Positions 7,564-16,759 are shown, counted from the first letter of the stretch. The stretch is 19,211 nt of DNA from Caldifarciminota bacterium 4484_100 (GCA_002049785.1 MUKB01000045.1:1-19211); one strand, 5' to 3'. Made by a program: numbers and translations. The notes: generated by a model not told the origin, from the letters alone.

Positions 7564-8487
7564 ATGAAGATTGGTATCACCATCGGAGACCCTGCAGGTA
7601 TTGGCCCGGAAATTATCCTTAAGGCATTACCACTATTTTCTCGAGACAAACTCTATATCTTTGCCAATAAAAATATTCTGAAAAGAACCGCCTCAGATCT
7701 CGGTCTAACAAAGAACTTCAAAAAGATAAAATGTATGATTGTTGATTGTGTAAGGGATTGCGATTTTTACTATGGTAAACCGAATAAAAAAACCGGGCAG
7801 GTAGCAATGGAATCAATTGATCAGGCTTTGAAAGCGAATTTGGATATCATAATTACCACCCCGATCGTCAAAGAGGTAATCAAACTCTCCCATCCAGACT
7901 TCATCGGCCATACTGAATATCTCGCACAATACTATCAAACCAGGAAATACGCAATGGTTGGATTATGGCGGGACAAAAGGATTATGCTTATGACCACCCA
8001 TCTTCCCCTGCGTATGATATTCAAAAAACTCACCGCTTACGCAGTTTTTCAAAAGATTCAGCTCCTTCACTGGGGTCTAAAAAAATATTTTAACAAAGTT
8101 AAAGGTTCAATCGGTGTTTGTGGGCTCAATCCCCATCCATTTGAATTCAGTCTGGGCGAAGATGAAATAATAAAGGCCGGGGTGGAAAAGGCCAGGAAAA
8201 AAGGTATCGATGCACAGGGACCATTCTCAGCTGACTCAATCTATAATCGCAATTTTGATGCCTACCTTGCGATCTACCATGATCAGGCAATGATCTTTTT
8301 GAAATCAAAAAAAGATGGGCTCAACTTTACCTTGGGCCTGCCGATAATCCGCATTTCACCCCTTTATGGTGCAGCCCTCGACATTGCTGGTAAAAATTTA
8401 GCACAAACTTCTGGCTTGATTACAGCAATTAAGCAGGGAATAAAAATCTATAAAAATGTTAGGAGGTTTCAAAGAGATGAACATTAA
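7564..8487 (+). CDS. pdxA: 4-hydroxythreonine-4-phosphate dehydrogenase family protein
   Basis: PdxA oxidises 4-phosphohydroxy-threonine in pyridoxal phosphate synthesis; close relatives (PdxA2) act on phospho-threonate or erythronate. Family motifs in order are IGDPAGIGPEI (6-16), TTPIVKE, GHTEYLA, the TTHLPLR, NPHPFE and YHDQAM motifs that carry the three metal-binding histidines, GPFSADSIYNR, and FTLGLPIIRISP. The usual SPDHGTAFDIAG reads SPLYGAALDIAG, so a conserved His is replaced by Tyr, although that His is not one of the metal ligands. At 307 residues it is slightly shorter than the typical 320-330. It starts 2 nt after the S4 fragment and its last 11 nt overlap the start of the next gene. 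No pdxJ is in the window, so the exact substrate cannot be assigned from context. Confidence 0.9.
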   Translation: MKIGITIGDPAGIGPEIILKALPLFSRDKLYIFANKNILKRTASDLGLTKNFKKIKCMIVDCVRDCDFYYGKPNKKTGQVAMESIDQALKANLDIIITTPIVKEVIKLSHPDFIGHTEYLAQYYQTRKYAMVGLWRDKRIMLMTTHLPLRMIFKKLTAYAVFQKIQLLHWGLKKYFNKVKGSIGVCGLNPHPFEFSLGEDEIIKAGVEKARKKGIDAQGPFSADSIYNRNFDAYLAIYHDQAMIFLKSKKDGLNFTLGLPIIRISPLYGAALDIAGKNLAQTSGLITAIKQGIKIYKNVRRFQRDEH

Positions 8488-9253
8488 AAGAATAATATAT
8501 CTGTTATTCCTGTTTAGTTTCTTTCTCTATCATTGTAAGCAAAAAAGCGGCCTGGAAATCGGAATCGAACAGCTAAAAAAGGGTGAGTATTTGAAGGCGG
8601 TAAAATCTTTAAGGTCCGCATTGATGAAGGACTCCCTGAATCCACAAACACATTATAATCTCTGTCTTGCCTACGTCCGGCTCGACTCCACAGAGCAAGC
8701 ATTCAAACACTATCTAAAATTAAACGAACTCGGCTCAGGTCTATGTGATGATGCCCGGTTAAAGGAGTTACTCGCAAATCTTCTGGACATCGAACCATAT
8801 CCATCCAGTCTTATAAAACTCAAAAGGATGAACCAATTCAAAGGTGTATTCAGCCCGGATGGTCAGCTACTCGCCATTGCTGCAGCGAGATTCGACCGAG
8901 CCGACATCTATCTCATAAAACTGGACGGCACCTTTGTAAAACGGATTACCCGCAGTGGAATGAATACCGACCCAGCATTTTCGCCTGACGGCAAGTCCGT
9001 CGTTTTTGTCTCTGATGTTGATGGTGATGATGAGCTATATCTATACAATATCAAAACCGGCAGAATAACAAAACTGACCGATAATAGAGCCGATGACTTT
9101 TCCCCGGATTTCGCGCCTGATGGAAAGGAGATTGTCTATGTCTCGAACTTAGATGACCCATATAAATGGGAAATCTATAAATTGGAGTTAAAGACGAAAA
9201 AGATAAAGAGATTGACCAACAACAACTACTGGGACGGATTCCCAAATCTATAA
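8477..9253 (+). CDS. TPR plus TolB-like (PD40) propeller protein, 5' part of a split gene
   Basis: I place the start at ATG 8477, not the in-frame ATG at 8456, because AGGAGG at 8461-8466 stands 10 nt before it. The protein begins with a basic-hydrophobic signal (residues 4-18) and a cysteine at 20; the residues before it (LYH) are a poor lipobox, so lipoprotein status is uncertain. Residues about 27-90 form one or two TPR-like helix pairs (KGEYLKAVKSL, THYNLCLAYVRL). Three WD40-like PD40 blades follow, marked by FSPDGQLLA, FSPDGKSVVFVSD and FAPDGKEIVYVSN. It stops at 9251-9253 in the middle of a fourth blade (WDGFPNL, then TAA), while blade sequence continues in the next frame at 9246-9584. 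It is likely envelope-associated, as TolB and Pal-linked propellers are, but no specific function can be given. Confidence 0.8.
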   Translation: MNIKRIIYLLFLFSFFLYHCKQKSGLEIGIEQLKKGEYLKAVKSLRSALMKDSLNPQTHYNLCLAYVRLDSTEQAFKHYLKLNELGSGLCDDARLKELLANLLDIEPYPSSLIKLKRMNQFKGVFSPDGQLLAIAAARFDRADIYLIKLDGTFVKRITRSGMNTDPAFSPDGKSVVFVSDVDGDDELYLYNIKTGRITKLTDNRADDFSPDFAPDGKEIVYVSNLDDPYKWEIYKLELKTKKIKRLTNNNYWDGFPNL

Positions 9254-9254
9254 A

Positions 9255-9584
9255 ATGAAGACGAATGGTACGGGTGAAAAGGTTATCTACGCGGGAAAAG
9301 GCGATGACAACGACCCGATTCTAACAAATAACATCCTCTATTTCAAATCGAATGTTGATGGAGATTGGGATGTCTATAAACTCAATCTGAAAACCAAAAT
9401 CCTGATAAAACTCACCCATAACAGGCTCCCTGACTGGAATCCCAGGATCTCCCGTGATGGCACAAAACTCCTCATTGCGAGAAAGTTGAAGCGGCGCTGG
9501 CGACTCTTTTTTATAAACATACAGAACCCGGTGCCGGCAGGGGTTATCGTCGCCGCAATTCAGGAAAAAGTCAAAAAAGACTAA
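9255..9584 (+). CDS. TolB-like propeller protein, 3' part of the split gene
   Basis: This frame continues the propeller of the preceding gene. Read from 9246 it gives IYKMKTNGTGEK, the typical end of a PD40 blade (compare WEIYKLELKTKK in the preceding gene), then NNILYFKSNVDGDWDVYKLNLKT and NPRISRDGTKLLIA. There is no ribosome site before the ATG at 9255 and no signal peptide, so independent expression is unlikely. The break can be explained by a deletion between two AAATCT-containing sites that removed the start of a blade and shifted the frame. The stop codon overlaps that of cca on the other strand by 3 nt, so the two genes converge with no room for a terminator. Confidence 0.7.
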   Translation: MKTNGTGEKVIYAGKGDDNDPILTNNILYFKSNVDGDWDVYKLNLKTKILIKLTHNRLPDWNPRISRDGTKLLIARKLKRRWRLFFINIQNPVPAGVIVAAIQEKVKKD

Positions 9585-10942
9585 GTTTCTTTAGAAATTT
9601 CCTCGTTGAGTTTAATGGCAATCTTTAGGGCCTGTTCTTTTGACTCAAGTTTGCCCTCAAGTTGAAGGTCAAAAAGCTCCTGGAGTATGATTTTAAATTT
9701 TGGCCCTGGTGTCATCCCCAGATCAATCAGGTCATAGCCATTCACAAGCGGTTTTATCTTAGGTTTGGCTTCATCCGCCTTCTTTAACTCAATCATCCTT
9801 GTAAAGGCCTCTTTCAGATGTTTTATCCTGCCTCCAGTAGCATAACCATCTGCCCAGGCAATCATCATTGCCCCGAGCCAATCTTCTCCTAAATCCCGGA
9901 AGAATCTGCGGATTGCCCGGTCAGTCAATTCAGGAGCAGTGGCAAGAAGATGAAGCCGCATATGCTCCTTTACGAGCCGTTTCACCGTGGCGATATCATC
10001 CCTTGATAGCCGGAGCCGACGATTCAACATCTCCTCAACCACTCTTGCCCCGATTGAGTCGTGTCCATAAAAATGAATCTCACCGTCTTTCAATAAAAAT
10101 GTGTCAGGTTTGGCAACATCATGAAATAACCCAGCCAGCTTCACCAGGGCCTTCTTCCTGGGTTTTGAAAAATATTCTGAAAATTGAGGTTTCAGTTCAG
10201 TGAAAAATCCACCTGACATCAAAAATTCAATCGCCTGATAGGTATTAAGTGAATGGTCCCAAAGTTCAAAATCGTCAATCAACTTTCTGGCCTCAGGAAA
10301 GAGCTTCCTGAAGATGCCGAGCTGGTTCATCTTCAGAATAGTATCAAATGTTTTCGCTGCAGACATTATTTTTACGATTTCAAATCCAATCCGTTCCGGT
10401 GCTACATCGCTTAGATTTACCTCCGGCACCTGTTTATAAAAAGTTTTATCAAGCCGGAATCCCAATTCAACGCTGAATCTAAAACCCCTTAAGACCCTCA
10501 AGGGATCATCGATGAGATTCCTGGGACCTGGTACACGCAGGATACCCCGTTTCAGATCCTTGAAACCTTTACAGGGGTCAAAAAATTTATGGGTCTTAAG
10601 ATCGATGGCCATCGCATTAATAGTAAAATCACGCCGCAATAAATCGTCTTCAATATATCCATCTCCGATGCCGATAAAATCGAATATTACTCCATTTACT
10701 ACTACCCTTGCCTCATCGTCCTTGCTACTCAATAAAACAAATGCACCCTTAAGCTTTTGGGCAATCCGGCGGGCAAACGAAACACCAGAACCCGATACCG
10801 CAAAGTCGTAATCGGTCGGGTTCAATCCAAGGAGGATATCACGAACTGTCCCACCCACAAGGAAAATCCTCAATCCAGCACCACAGTGCTGAATTTTTTT
10901 AATATATGCGTCCTGCAAAATAAATTCCTTAAGCCCCTGCAT
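9581..10942 (-). CDS. cca: tRNA nucleotidyltransferase (CCA-adding type) with HD domain
   Basis: The enzyme adds or repairs the 3' CCA end of tRNAs. It has class II nucleotidyltransferase motifs: FLVGGTVRDILLG (28-39), DYDF with catalytic Asp44 and Asp46, RRDFTINAMA (103-112, base selection), DPLRVLRGFRFS (146-157), then an HD domain with FHDVAKPD (273-280) and HFYGHD. At 453 residues it is of ordinary family length. A related poly(A) polymerase function cannot be excluded from sequence. Both tRNA genes in this window lack an encoded CCA, which fits a need for CCA addition. The ATG start has no clear ribosome site and lies 8 nt after the rsmE stop, so it is probably read from the upstream operon. 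Confidence 0.9.
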   Translation of the reverse strand: MQGLKEFILQDAYIKKIQHCGAGLRIFLVGGTVRDILLGLNPTDYDFAVSGSGVSFARRIAQKLKGAFVLLSSKDDEARVVVNGVIFDFIGIGDGYIEDDLLRRDFTINAMAIDLKTHKFFDPCKGFKDLKRGILRVPGPRNLIDDPLRVLRGFRFSVELGFRLDKTFYKQVPEVNLSDVAPERIGFEIVKIMSAAKTFDTILKMNQLGIFRKLFPEARKLIDDFELWDHSLNTYQAIEFLMSGGFFTELKPQFSEYFSKPRKKALVKLAGLFHDVAKPDTFLLKDGEIHFYGHDSIGARVVEEMLNRRLRLSRDDIATVKRLVKEHMRLHLLATAPELTDRAIRRFFRDLGEDWLGAMMIAWADGYATGGRIKHLKEAFTRMIELKKADEAKPKIKPLVNGYDLIDLGMTPGPKFKIILQELFDLQLEGKLESKEQALKIAIKLNEEISKET

Positions 10943-10950
10943 ACACTATT

Positions 10951-11631
10951 CTACCCACTATTGCGGTTGCTGTCAATAAACAGCAAAATAGTTGGAGGGC
11001 GATTCATGCCCAGAGATATTAATACCCCCTGGTGTTTAGTCAACATCTTCAACTCATTTTCATCAAACCCCCCTTCCGGGCCAACGATATAGAGGACCCT
11101 CCTTCTGCCTACAGGAATTTTGGCTTCACCCTTTATATCCGCAACCAATATGAGGTCGAAGTTTTCAAACTCATCCACCAACTCCAACAGGCTCTGTTTG
11201 ACAATAAATTCTGGATAATAGAAACGTTGTGATTGGAGCATTGCAGAACCTGCAATTTTTCTCAACCGTGCCAATTTCTGAGAAGATATTTCTCTAATAA
11301 CCGAAAATTTTGAGAGAAAAAGAAAAAAAATTCTTACTCCGAGTTCAGTTCCTTTCTCAATAATATAGTTGTTTCTTGCCCCTTTGAGCGGCACGAATGC
11401 TAAACTCAATTCCATACTGTTTTTATCTTTGAAACGCTCGGTCTTCAAGACATATGCGGTCAGTGCAGAGGTCTTTATATCTATTATCTTTGCTTTGAAT
11501 CTATTGCCTGCACCATCGGTAACAAATATGATATCTCCGCATCTTTTTCGTAAAACATTCTTGATATGGTGAAATTCGTCTCCTTGAATTACTATCTTAT
11601 TACCAAAAATCTGCTCTTTTGGTGCGTCCAC
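10951..11631 (-). CDS. rsmE: 16S rRNA m3U1498 methyltransferase, damaged at both ends
   Basis: RsmE (SPOUT family) methylates U1498 of 16S rRNA using S-adenosylmethionine. Family features are [12 protein letters not shown] (17-28), the PUA-like N-terminal part, KGTELGV (93-99), [13 protein letters not shown] and VGPEGGF (183-189). Two things are odd. The frame opens only with GTG at 11631, inside the dnaJ 3' end, and lacks the usual first residues (such as MxRFFV). At the other end the conserved LRTETA segment of the SAM-binding knot, expected after ISLG (205-208), is replaced by MNRPPTILL and a short unrelated tail. Without this segment the enzyme may not bind SAM. The frame overlaps dnaJ by 32 nt. 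I am sure of the family but not that the product is functional. Confidence 0.85.
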   Translation of the reverse strand: MDAPKEQIFGNKIVIQGDEFHHIKNVLRKRCGDIIFVTDGAGNRFKAKIIDIKTSALTAYVLKTERFKDKNSMELSLAFVPLKGARNNYIIEKGTELGVRIFFLFLSKFSVIREISSQKLARLRKIAGSAMLQSQRFYYPEFIVKQSLLELVDEFENFDLILVADIKGEAKIPVGRRRVLYIVGPEGGFDENELKMLTKHQGVLISLGMNRPPTILLFIDSNRNSG

Positions 11632-12607
11632 CGTCTGGTCGAGGCATCCCCTTACCCTTTACTCGAATTATCTGGGGTGCGGTGCTGCCTCTGGGAATTT
11701 TAATCTTATCCTTTCTACCATTAAGGCTGGGAATTTCTACAGCCCCGCCGGTAATTAATCGAGAATAGGGAACAAGGAGTCTCAGATAGAGGTTATAACC
11801 CTGACGTTCAAAGTACTCATGGGGTTTTTCTTCAAACTCAATCAGGATGTTTCCATTGCCACCCATACCATAGTGGCCTTCACCTTTCAATACAATATAT
11901 TGGCCATTAGCAACGCCCCTTGGGATTTTGATCTCGATTGTTCGGTTGACCCGCACTCTGCCGGTTCCTCCACATTTTTTACAGGGGATTTTTATAACCT
12001 GTCCTCTGCCCTGACATCGGGGACAGATTGAAACACTTGTAAATGTTCCAAAGAAACTCCTTGTCTGGGTTCTGACCTGACCCCGACCACCGCACTGGGG
12101 ACAGGTTGTCAGTTCGGTTCCCCCCTTACCTTTACATAGTGGACACCGTTCATAACGATTTATCCGGAAACGCTTTTTTGCTGAAGATACAATTTCTTCC
12201 AGTGATACCCTTAATATTACATGAATATCACCGCCCCTTTTTGACCTGGCCTGGGTACGGGGCCGGCCGAAACCAAAGAAATCTTCAAAGATTGAACCAC
12301 CGAATAGATTTCCCAGGATATCCTGGAGGTCATCAAAATGTGTAAAATCATCCCAGCTGAATCCACCACCTTTAAAGGTTTGAGACACACCATCATGCCC
12401 ATATTGGTCATATAACCTCCGTTTCTGGGGATCCATCAAGACTTCGTAGGCTTCTGAGATTTCCTTAAATCGCTCTTCAGCCTCCTTCTTATTTTGCGGG
12501 TTCATATCCGGATGATACTGTTTTGCCTTATCCCGGTAGGCGCGTTTTATCTCTTCCTGGGTAGCATTCCTGGAAACCCCGAGTATTTGGTAATAGTCCT
12601 TTTTCAT
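11600..12607 (-). CDS. dnaJ: Hsp40 co-chaperone DnaJ, C-terminus truncated
   Basis: DnaJ delivers substrates to DnaK and stimulates its ATPase. Visible parts are the J domain with YHPD (31-34), a glycine/phenylalanine-rich linker (about 72-120), and four zinc-finger repeats with cysteine pairs at 155/158, 169/172, 195/198 and 209/212. The C-terminal substrate domain follows ([43 protein letters not shown]). The family continues with a GDLxVxxxVxxP strand and a dimerisation helix, to about 370-380 residues. Here the frame stops at 335 with [10 protein letters not shown], inside the rsmE start, so roughly 40 residues are missing. It follows dnaK by 33 nt that contain a hairpin. Confidence 0.92.
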   Translation of the reverse strand: MKKDYYQILGVSRNATQEEIKRAYRDKAKQYHPDMNPQNKKEAEERFKEISEAYEVLMDPQKRRLYDQYGHDGVSQTFKGGGFSWDDFTHFDDLQDILGNLFGGSIFEDFFGFGRPRTQARSKRGGDIHVILRVSLEEIVSSAKKRFRINRYERCPLCKGKGGTELTTCPQCGGRGQVRTQTRSFFGTFTSVSICPRCQGRGQVIKIPCKKCGGTGRVRVNRTIEIKIPRGVANGQYIVLKGEGHYGMGGNGNILIEFEEKPHEYFERQGYNLYLRLLVPYSRLITGGAVEIPSLNGRKDKIKIPRGSTAPQIIRVKGKGMPRPDGGRTKRADFW

Positions 12608-12617
12608 TTCTGTAATT

Positions 12618-12632
12618 CGACCCGGAGGGTCG
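12618..12632 (-). promoter_or_regulatory. Hairpin between dnaK and dnaJ
   Basis: CGACCC and GGGTCG form a perfect 6-bp GC-rich stem with a 3-nt loop in the 33-nt gap between dnaK and dnaJ. No U-run follows on the transcribed strand, so it is not an intrinsic terminator. It may affect mRNA processing or the relative expression of dnaK and dnaJ, whose ribosome site is weak (inference). Confidence 0.45.
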
Positions 12633-12640
12633 GTTTTCGA

Positions 12641-14578
12641 TTACTGCTCCTTATCACCCTCCTCATCCACCACCCGATAGTCGGCTCCGGTATCTCCACC
12701 TGAACCTGGTTCTTCTGGTTTCTGTTCGGATGGACCGGGTTCTGGTCCCTGGGTCTGGGCACCAGCCTGCTGGGCTGCTGCATCACGATAGACCGCTTCA
12801 GAGAGTTTGTACACAGATTGTTGTAGATCATCCATCGCCTGTTTAATTGCAGAGACATCATTACCTTCCTTCTTCTTTTTCAGCTCTTCCAATTTTTTAC
12901 CGATTTCACTCCGATCTTCAAAGGATATCTTCTCACCATAATCCCTTAGGGTCTTCTCCACTGAGTATATTACACTGTCTGCCTGATTCCTGATATCGAT
13001 AAGTTCTTTCTGCTTGCGGTCCTCAGCAGCATGCTCCTCAGCCTCTTTGACCATTCGATCGATCTCATCTTTTGTTAAACCACTCGATGCAGTAATCTTT
13101 ATTTTCTGCTCCTTACCGGTTCCCATATCCTTAGCTGAGACATGCAGGATTCCATCTGCATCGATATCAAATGTCACTTCAATCTGTGGAATACCACGGG
13201 GTGCAGGAGGAATGCCATAGAGGTCAAACTTTCCCAGGGTCCTATTCTGATATGCCATTGGTCGTTCTCCCTGTAATACATGAACCGTAACCGCAGTCTG
13301 ATTATCCTCGGCAGTGGTGAATATCTGGGATTTCTTCGTCGGGATAGTGGTATTGCGGGGAATTATCGGCGTCATCACCTGGCCTAAGGTCTCAATTCCT
13401 AAGGTAAGCGGTGTAACATCAAGCAATAGAATATCCTTTTTCTCACCGCCCAAAACCGCTCCCTGAATCGCGGCACCGATTGCTACAACCTCATCAGGAT
13501 TAATCCCTTTGTGGGGATCCTTACCAAAGAAATCACGAACTATCTGTTGAATCCTGGGCATTCTGGTCTGACCTCCGACCAGAACAATCTCATCGATATC
13601 CTGAGGGTTCAATTTTGCATCAAGCAGGGCTTGCTTACAGGGCGGAATAGACCGTTGAATCAAATCCTCAACCAAAGATTCAAGCTTTGCCCGGGTAAGT
13701 TTCATCTCGAGGTGGAGCGGTGTCTTATCCTTGTCTGAGGCGATGAATGGTAAACTTATTGTTGTTTCCATAACACTGGAGAGTTCACACTTTGCCTTTT
13801 CCGCAGCCTCTTTCAGACGCTGGAGTGCGGTCAGGTCTTTTCTCAAATCTATACCGTGTTCTTTCATAAATTCATCGGCGATGAAGTTCATAATTCTCTC
13901 ATCTAAATCATCGCCACCCAAGTGGGTATCACCATTGGTCGACTTTACCTCGAAGACACCTTCGCCGATTTCAAGAATTGAAATATCAAATGTTCCACCC
14001 CCGAAATCATATACAGCAATCCTCTCGTTCTTCTTCTTTTCTAACCCGTAGGCAAGGGATGATGCCGTGGGCTCATTAATGATACGGAGGACCTCCAATC
14101 CAGCAATCCGACCTGCATCCTTTGTCGCCTGACGTTGTGAGTCATTGAAATATGCAGGAACCGTAATTACCGCCTTGGTTACCTTTTCACCGAGATAGGC
14201 CTCAGCTGCCTGTTTCAGATATTGAAGAATCATTGCTGAAATTTCTGGAGGTGAATAGGTTTTATCTCCCACCTTTACCCAAGCATCGCCATTTTCGTGT
14301 TCAACAACCTTATAGGGGAATCGAGCCACTTCATTGGCAACCTCTTGATATCTTCGACCCATAAACCGTTTTATTGAATAAATTGTATTTTCCGGATTTG
14401 TAATTGCTTGCCTCTTGGCCAGGGGTCCAACCAGTCGCTCACCGCTCTTTGTAAATGCAACCACTGAAGGTGTTGTCCTTCCTCCCTCGGGATTAGGAAT
14501 TATTACGGGCTGACCACCTTCCATCACTGCCAGGCAAGAATTTGTTGTTCCTAAATCAATCCCTATTATCTTTGACAT
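12641..14578 (-). CDS. dnaK: Hsp70 chaperone DnaK
   Basis: DnaK is the ATP-dependent folding chaperone. I choose ATG 14578 rather than the in-frame ATG at 14611 because GGAGGTGA stands directly before it and the product then starts [15 protein letters not shown] as in the family. The ATPase domain shows [50 protein letters not shown] and [10 protein letters not shown]. The [11 protein letters not shown] linker and the substrate-binding domain ([31 protein letters not shown]) follow. The lid ends in a Gly/Glu/Pro-rich tail and [10 protein letters not shown], similar to the usual VDAEFEEVD end. The length, 645 residues, is normal. Its start overlaps the grpE 3' end by 23 nt, which suggests translational coupling. 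Confidence 0.96.
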   Translation of the reverse strand: MSKIIGIDLGTTNSCLAVMEGGQPVIIPNPEGGRTTPSVVAFTKSGERLVGPLAKRQAITNPENTIYSIKRFMGRRYQEVANEVARFPYKVVEHENGDAWVKVGDKTYSPPEISAMILQYLKQAAEAYLGEKVTKAVITVPAYFNDSQRQATKDAGRIAGLEVLRIINEPTASSLAYGLEKKKNERIAVYDFGGGTFDISILEIGEGVFEVKSTNGDTHLGGDDLDERIMNFIADEFMKEHGIDLRKDLTALQRLKEAAEKAKCELSSVMETTISLPFIASDKDKTPLHLEMKLTRAKLESLVEDLIQRSIPPCKQALLDAKLNPQDIDEIVLVGGQTRMPRIQQIVRDFFGKDPHKGINPDEVVAIGAAIQGAVLGGEKKDILLLDVTPLTLGIETLGQVMTPIIPRNTTIPTKKSQIFTTAEDNQTAVTVHVLQGERPMAYQNRTLGKFDLYGIPPAPRGIPQIEVTFDIDADGILHVSAKDMGTGKEQKIKITASSGLTKDEIDRMVKEAEEHAAEDRKQKELIDIRNQADSVIYSVEKTLRDYGEKISFEDRSEIGKKLEELKKKKEGNDVSAIKQAMDDLQQSVYKLSEAVYRDAAAQQAGAQTQGPEPGPSEQKPEEPGSGGDTGADYRVVDEEGDKEQ

Positions 14579-15077
14579 CTTCTTCACCTCCTTCTTTGGG
14601 TTTGGAGACAAAAACCTTGGCTGGTTTTATGACCCGATCATAGACCCTGTAGCCCTTGCAGACCTCTTCCACAATCGTATTCTCTGGCTTATCATCTGTA
14701 GACACTGTCGCAACCGCCTCATGTCGTGTCGGGTCAAATGTCTCACCGATACAGGAGAATTCCTCCAATCCGAGTCCTTTCAATGTATCTTTAAGCTGAC
14801 GATGAATAATTTCAATCCCCCTGTAGAAATTGTCGAAATCCTTCTTGACCGCAGCACCGGTTATTGCCCGGTCAAAATTGTCCAGAACCGGAATTAACTT
14901 CTCAAAGAAGTCAACCCGGGCATATTTTTTGAAATCTTCGAATTGCGCCTCCATACGTTTACGATAGTTGTCAAGCTCAGCCAAGGCCCTAAGGTACTGA
15001 TCCTTGAGCTCATGCAACTGCTCATCCTTCTCTTTCAATTCCTGTTTCAATTTTGTAACCGGTCCGATCTTTCTCAT
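14556..15077 (-). CDS. grpE: Nucleotide exchange factor GrpE
   Basis: GrpE releases ADP from DnaK. It has the long N-terminal coiled coil (about 8-60, [28 protein letters not shown]), the [11 protein letters not shown] motif, FEKL, and the beta domain with [10 protein letters not shown] and the C-terminal [18 protein letters not shown]. The 173 residues match the family. A good ribosome site, AAAGGAGA, lies 6 nt before the ATG. It is 86 nt from the metallophosphoesterase gene. I see no CIRCE operator (TTAGCACTC/GAGTGCTAA) in that gap and no hrcA next to it, so heat control by HrcA is not supported here. Confidence 0.95.
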   Translation of the reverse strand: MRKIGPVTKLKQELKEKDEQLHELKDQYLRALAELDNYRKRMEAQFEDFKKYARVDFFEKLIPVLDNFDRAITGAAVKKDFDNFYRGIEIIHRQLKDTLKGLGLEEFSCIGETFDPTRHEAVATVSTDDKPENTIVEEVCKGYRVYDRVIKPAKVFVSKPKEGGEEDVKDNRD

Positions 15078-15163
15078 AATTGTCTCCTTTATCCCCTAAA
15101 TTCCTTCAAATTTTAGACAATTCATCATTGATTTAGGTTTATAACTCGAAAATACAAACATAT

Positions 15164-15892
15164 CTATTTGCCTATCATCAGTCGATCCGCAAGAAACTCC
15201 GGAAGACCACTGTCAAGAATCTTCTGCTGGGTAAGAAGGACATTATAATTTAAACGTACAATCTCAATATATCTTCTATTTCCATCATAGATTGCATAAC
15301 TGGCCCTGGGATCAAGATCCCTGGGCTGACCCACACTTCCAACATTCACGATAAAACGTCGATTTTTTATCAGTGGGAACGGGTTATCGCGCAAAAAATC
15401 GGTATAGCCATTGGCATCCTGGAAAACAACCGCCGGGATATGGGAATGGCCAATAAAGCAGACCTGACCCCTGAAATTAGAAAATTGACCCTGAAAGTCC
15501 TTGAGACTGAAGAGGTAGTTCCAGTTTTCAGGTTTCTGTGGTGTTGCATGAACCAGAAAGAGTTCTTTTATGGTATGGGTCAGTTTAAGGCCCTCCAGCC
15601 TTTTATAATTCTGTCGGGTAATATTTTTTCGGGTCCAGCGTATTGCTTCAGCGGCGATAGGATTGAATTTATCAATACTCGTCTTATCAATGGTCGCCCA
15701 ATCATGATTTCCTGCAATAATGACATCGGCTTCCTTCATACACATTTCAACGCATTCATTGGGATTGGCACCATATCCCACCAGGTCTCCCAAGCAGAAT
15801 ATCCTTTTGATTCTTCTCTTTTTGATATCTTTTATTACCACTTGGAGGGCCTCTAAATTTGAGTGGATGTCACTTATGATTGCCGCCTTCAT
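15164..15892 (-). CDS. Calcineurin-like metallophosphoesterase (YfcE/MJ0936-like)
   Basis: The protein has the complete set of metallophosphoesterase motifs: SDIHSN (7-12), GDLVGYGANPNE, GNHDW, VHATP, GHSHIP and NVGSVGQPRD. Together these bind two metal ions and define a single-domain phosphodiesterase of about 240 residues, related to small bacterial phosphodiesterases and distantly to ApaH and PrpE. The substrate cannot be told from sequence. The start ATG lies inside the nusB end (23-nt overlap) without a ribosome site of its own, so translation is probably coupled to nusB. An 86-nt gap separates it from grpE. Confidence 0.88.
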   Translation of the reverse strand: MKAAIISDIHSNLEALQVVIKDIKKRRIKRIFCLGDLVGYGANPNECVEMCMKEADVIIAGNHDWATIDKTSIDKFNPIAAEAIRWTRKNITRQNYKRLEGLKLTHTIKELFLVHATPQKPENWNYLFSLKDFQGQFSNFRGQVCFIGHSHIPAVVFQDANGYTDFLRDNPFPLIKNRRFIVNVGSVGQPRDLDPRASYAIYDGNRRYIEIVRLNYNVLLTQQKILDSGLPEFLADRLMIGK

Positions 15893-16286
15893 AGTTTTTT
15901 CTCACGGCATCGAGAACGCCGTTGATAAACCTCCCTGAATCACTTCCCCCAAATTTTTTTCCGAGTTCAATAGCTTCGTTGATTGAAACCCGTGGCGGGA
16001 TGTCGTCAAAATATAAAATTTCACAGGTTCCCAGTCTCAGAATAATCTTATCAATCAAAGAGACACGATTGAAGTCCCAGTGTTCAAGAACCTTACTGAT
16101 ATGCTTATCAATTTGTGGCAGTGCATCTATTGTTCTGGTAACAAGAATTTGAGAAAAGTTGCGATCCTCATCCCGGTATCTTCCTGATTCAAGTACCTGG
16201 TCAATAATCTGTTTGAGGTTATGATCGCCTTCTTCATAACGGTAGAGAATCTGTAATGCAAGTTCTCGTGCCAATCTTCTCCCCAT
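15870..16286 (-). CDS. nusB: Transcription antitermination factor NusB
   Basis: NusB binds boxA RNA with S10 (NusE) and supports rRNA antitermination. The 138-residue all-helical protein shows the family pattern: RRLARELALQILY (3-15), the central DKIILRLGTCEILY and the C-terminal PPRVSINEAIELGKKFGG with SGRFINGVLDAV. The ATG directly follows the ribH stop with no gap. A nusB next to ribH is common in bacteria and supports both calls. Confidence 0.95.
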   Translation of the reverse strand: MGRRLARELALQILYRYEEGDHNLKQIIDQVLESGRYRDEDRNFSQILVTRTIDALPQIDKHISKVLEHWDFNRVSLIDKIILRLGTCEILYFDDIPPRVSINEAIELGKKFGGSDSGRFINGVLDAVRKNYEGGNHK

Positions 16287-16748
16287 CTATTTTATTTGCG
16301 TATAGAGGTCAGCAAGTTCCAGGCCAGCCATTGCCGCATCCCAACCTCTGTTTCCGGCCTTTGTGCCTGCACGCTCGATAGCCTGTTCGATTGTATCCGC
16401 GGTTATGATACCATAAATCACCGGTGCGCCCTTTTCCAGATTAAGGCTGGCAATACCTTTGGTTACCTCGGCTGCGATATAATCGAAATGTGGTGTATCA
16501 CCACGGATTACTGCACCAAGACAGAGCAGACAATCGAATTTACCAGACCTGACCCTCCTTGCAACTCCAGGAATTTCAAAACTTCCTGGGGTCCAGTAAA
16601 CCACGATGTTGTTTGCAAGAACACCATGGCGTATAAGACAATCGATTGCACCTTCGAGCAACCTCCTCGACACAAACTCGTTGAAGCGTGATATGATAAT
16701 GGCAACTTTTTTGCCCTTGCCGATTAATCTTCCCTTAATCTCTTTCAT
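16287..16748 (-). CDS. ribH: 6,7-dimethyl-8-ribityllumazine synthase
   Basis: RibH joins the ribBA product dihydroxybutanone phosphate with the ribitylamino-pyrimidine to make lumazine, the riboflavin precursor. Motifs are [15 protein letters not shown] (20-34), GSFEIP (55-60), [14 protein letters not shown] with catalytic His87, and [16 protein letters not shown] with the phosphate-binding Arg126. The 153 residues are typical of the icosahedral enzymes. A strong ribosome site (GGAGGTG) precedes the ATG, 11 nt downstream of the ribBA stop. Confidence 0.96.
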   Translation of the reverse strand: MKEIKGRLIGKGKKVAIIISRFNEFVSRRLLEGAIDCLIRHGVLANNIVVYWTPGSFEIPGVARRVRSGKFDCLLCLGAVIRGDTPHFDYIAAEVTKGIASLNLEKGAPVIYGIITADTIEQAIERAGTKAGNRGWDAAMAGLELADLYTQIK

Positions 16749-16759
16749 AGCACCTCCAG

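Noticed and set aside
9570..9600. Bidirectional terminator between the converging TolB-like gene and cca
   Set aside because: The stop codons overlap and I see no GC-rich hairpin with a U-run on either strand.
14579..14611. Longer N-terminus for DnaK from ATG 14611
   Set aside because: The Shine-Dalgarno GGAGGTGA lies inside this extension and directly precedes the ATG at 14578, where family similarity starts.
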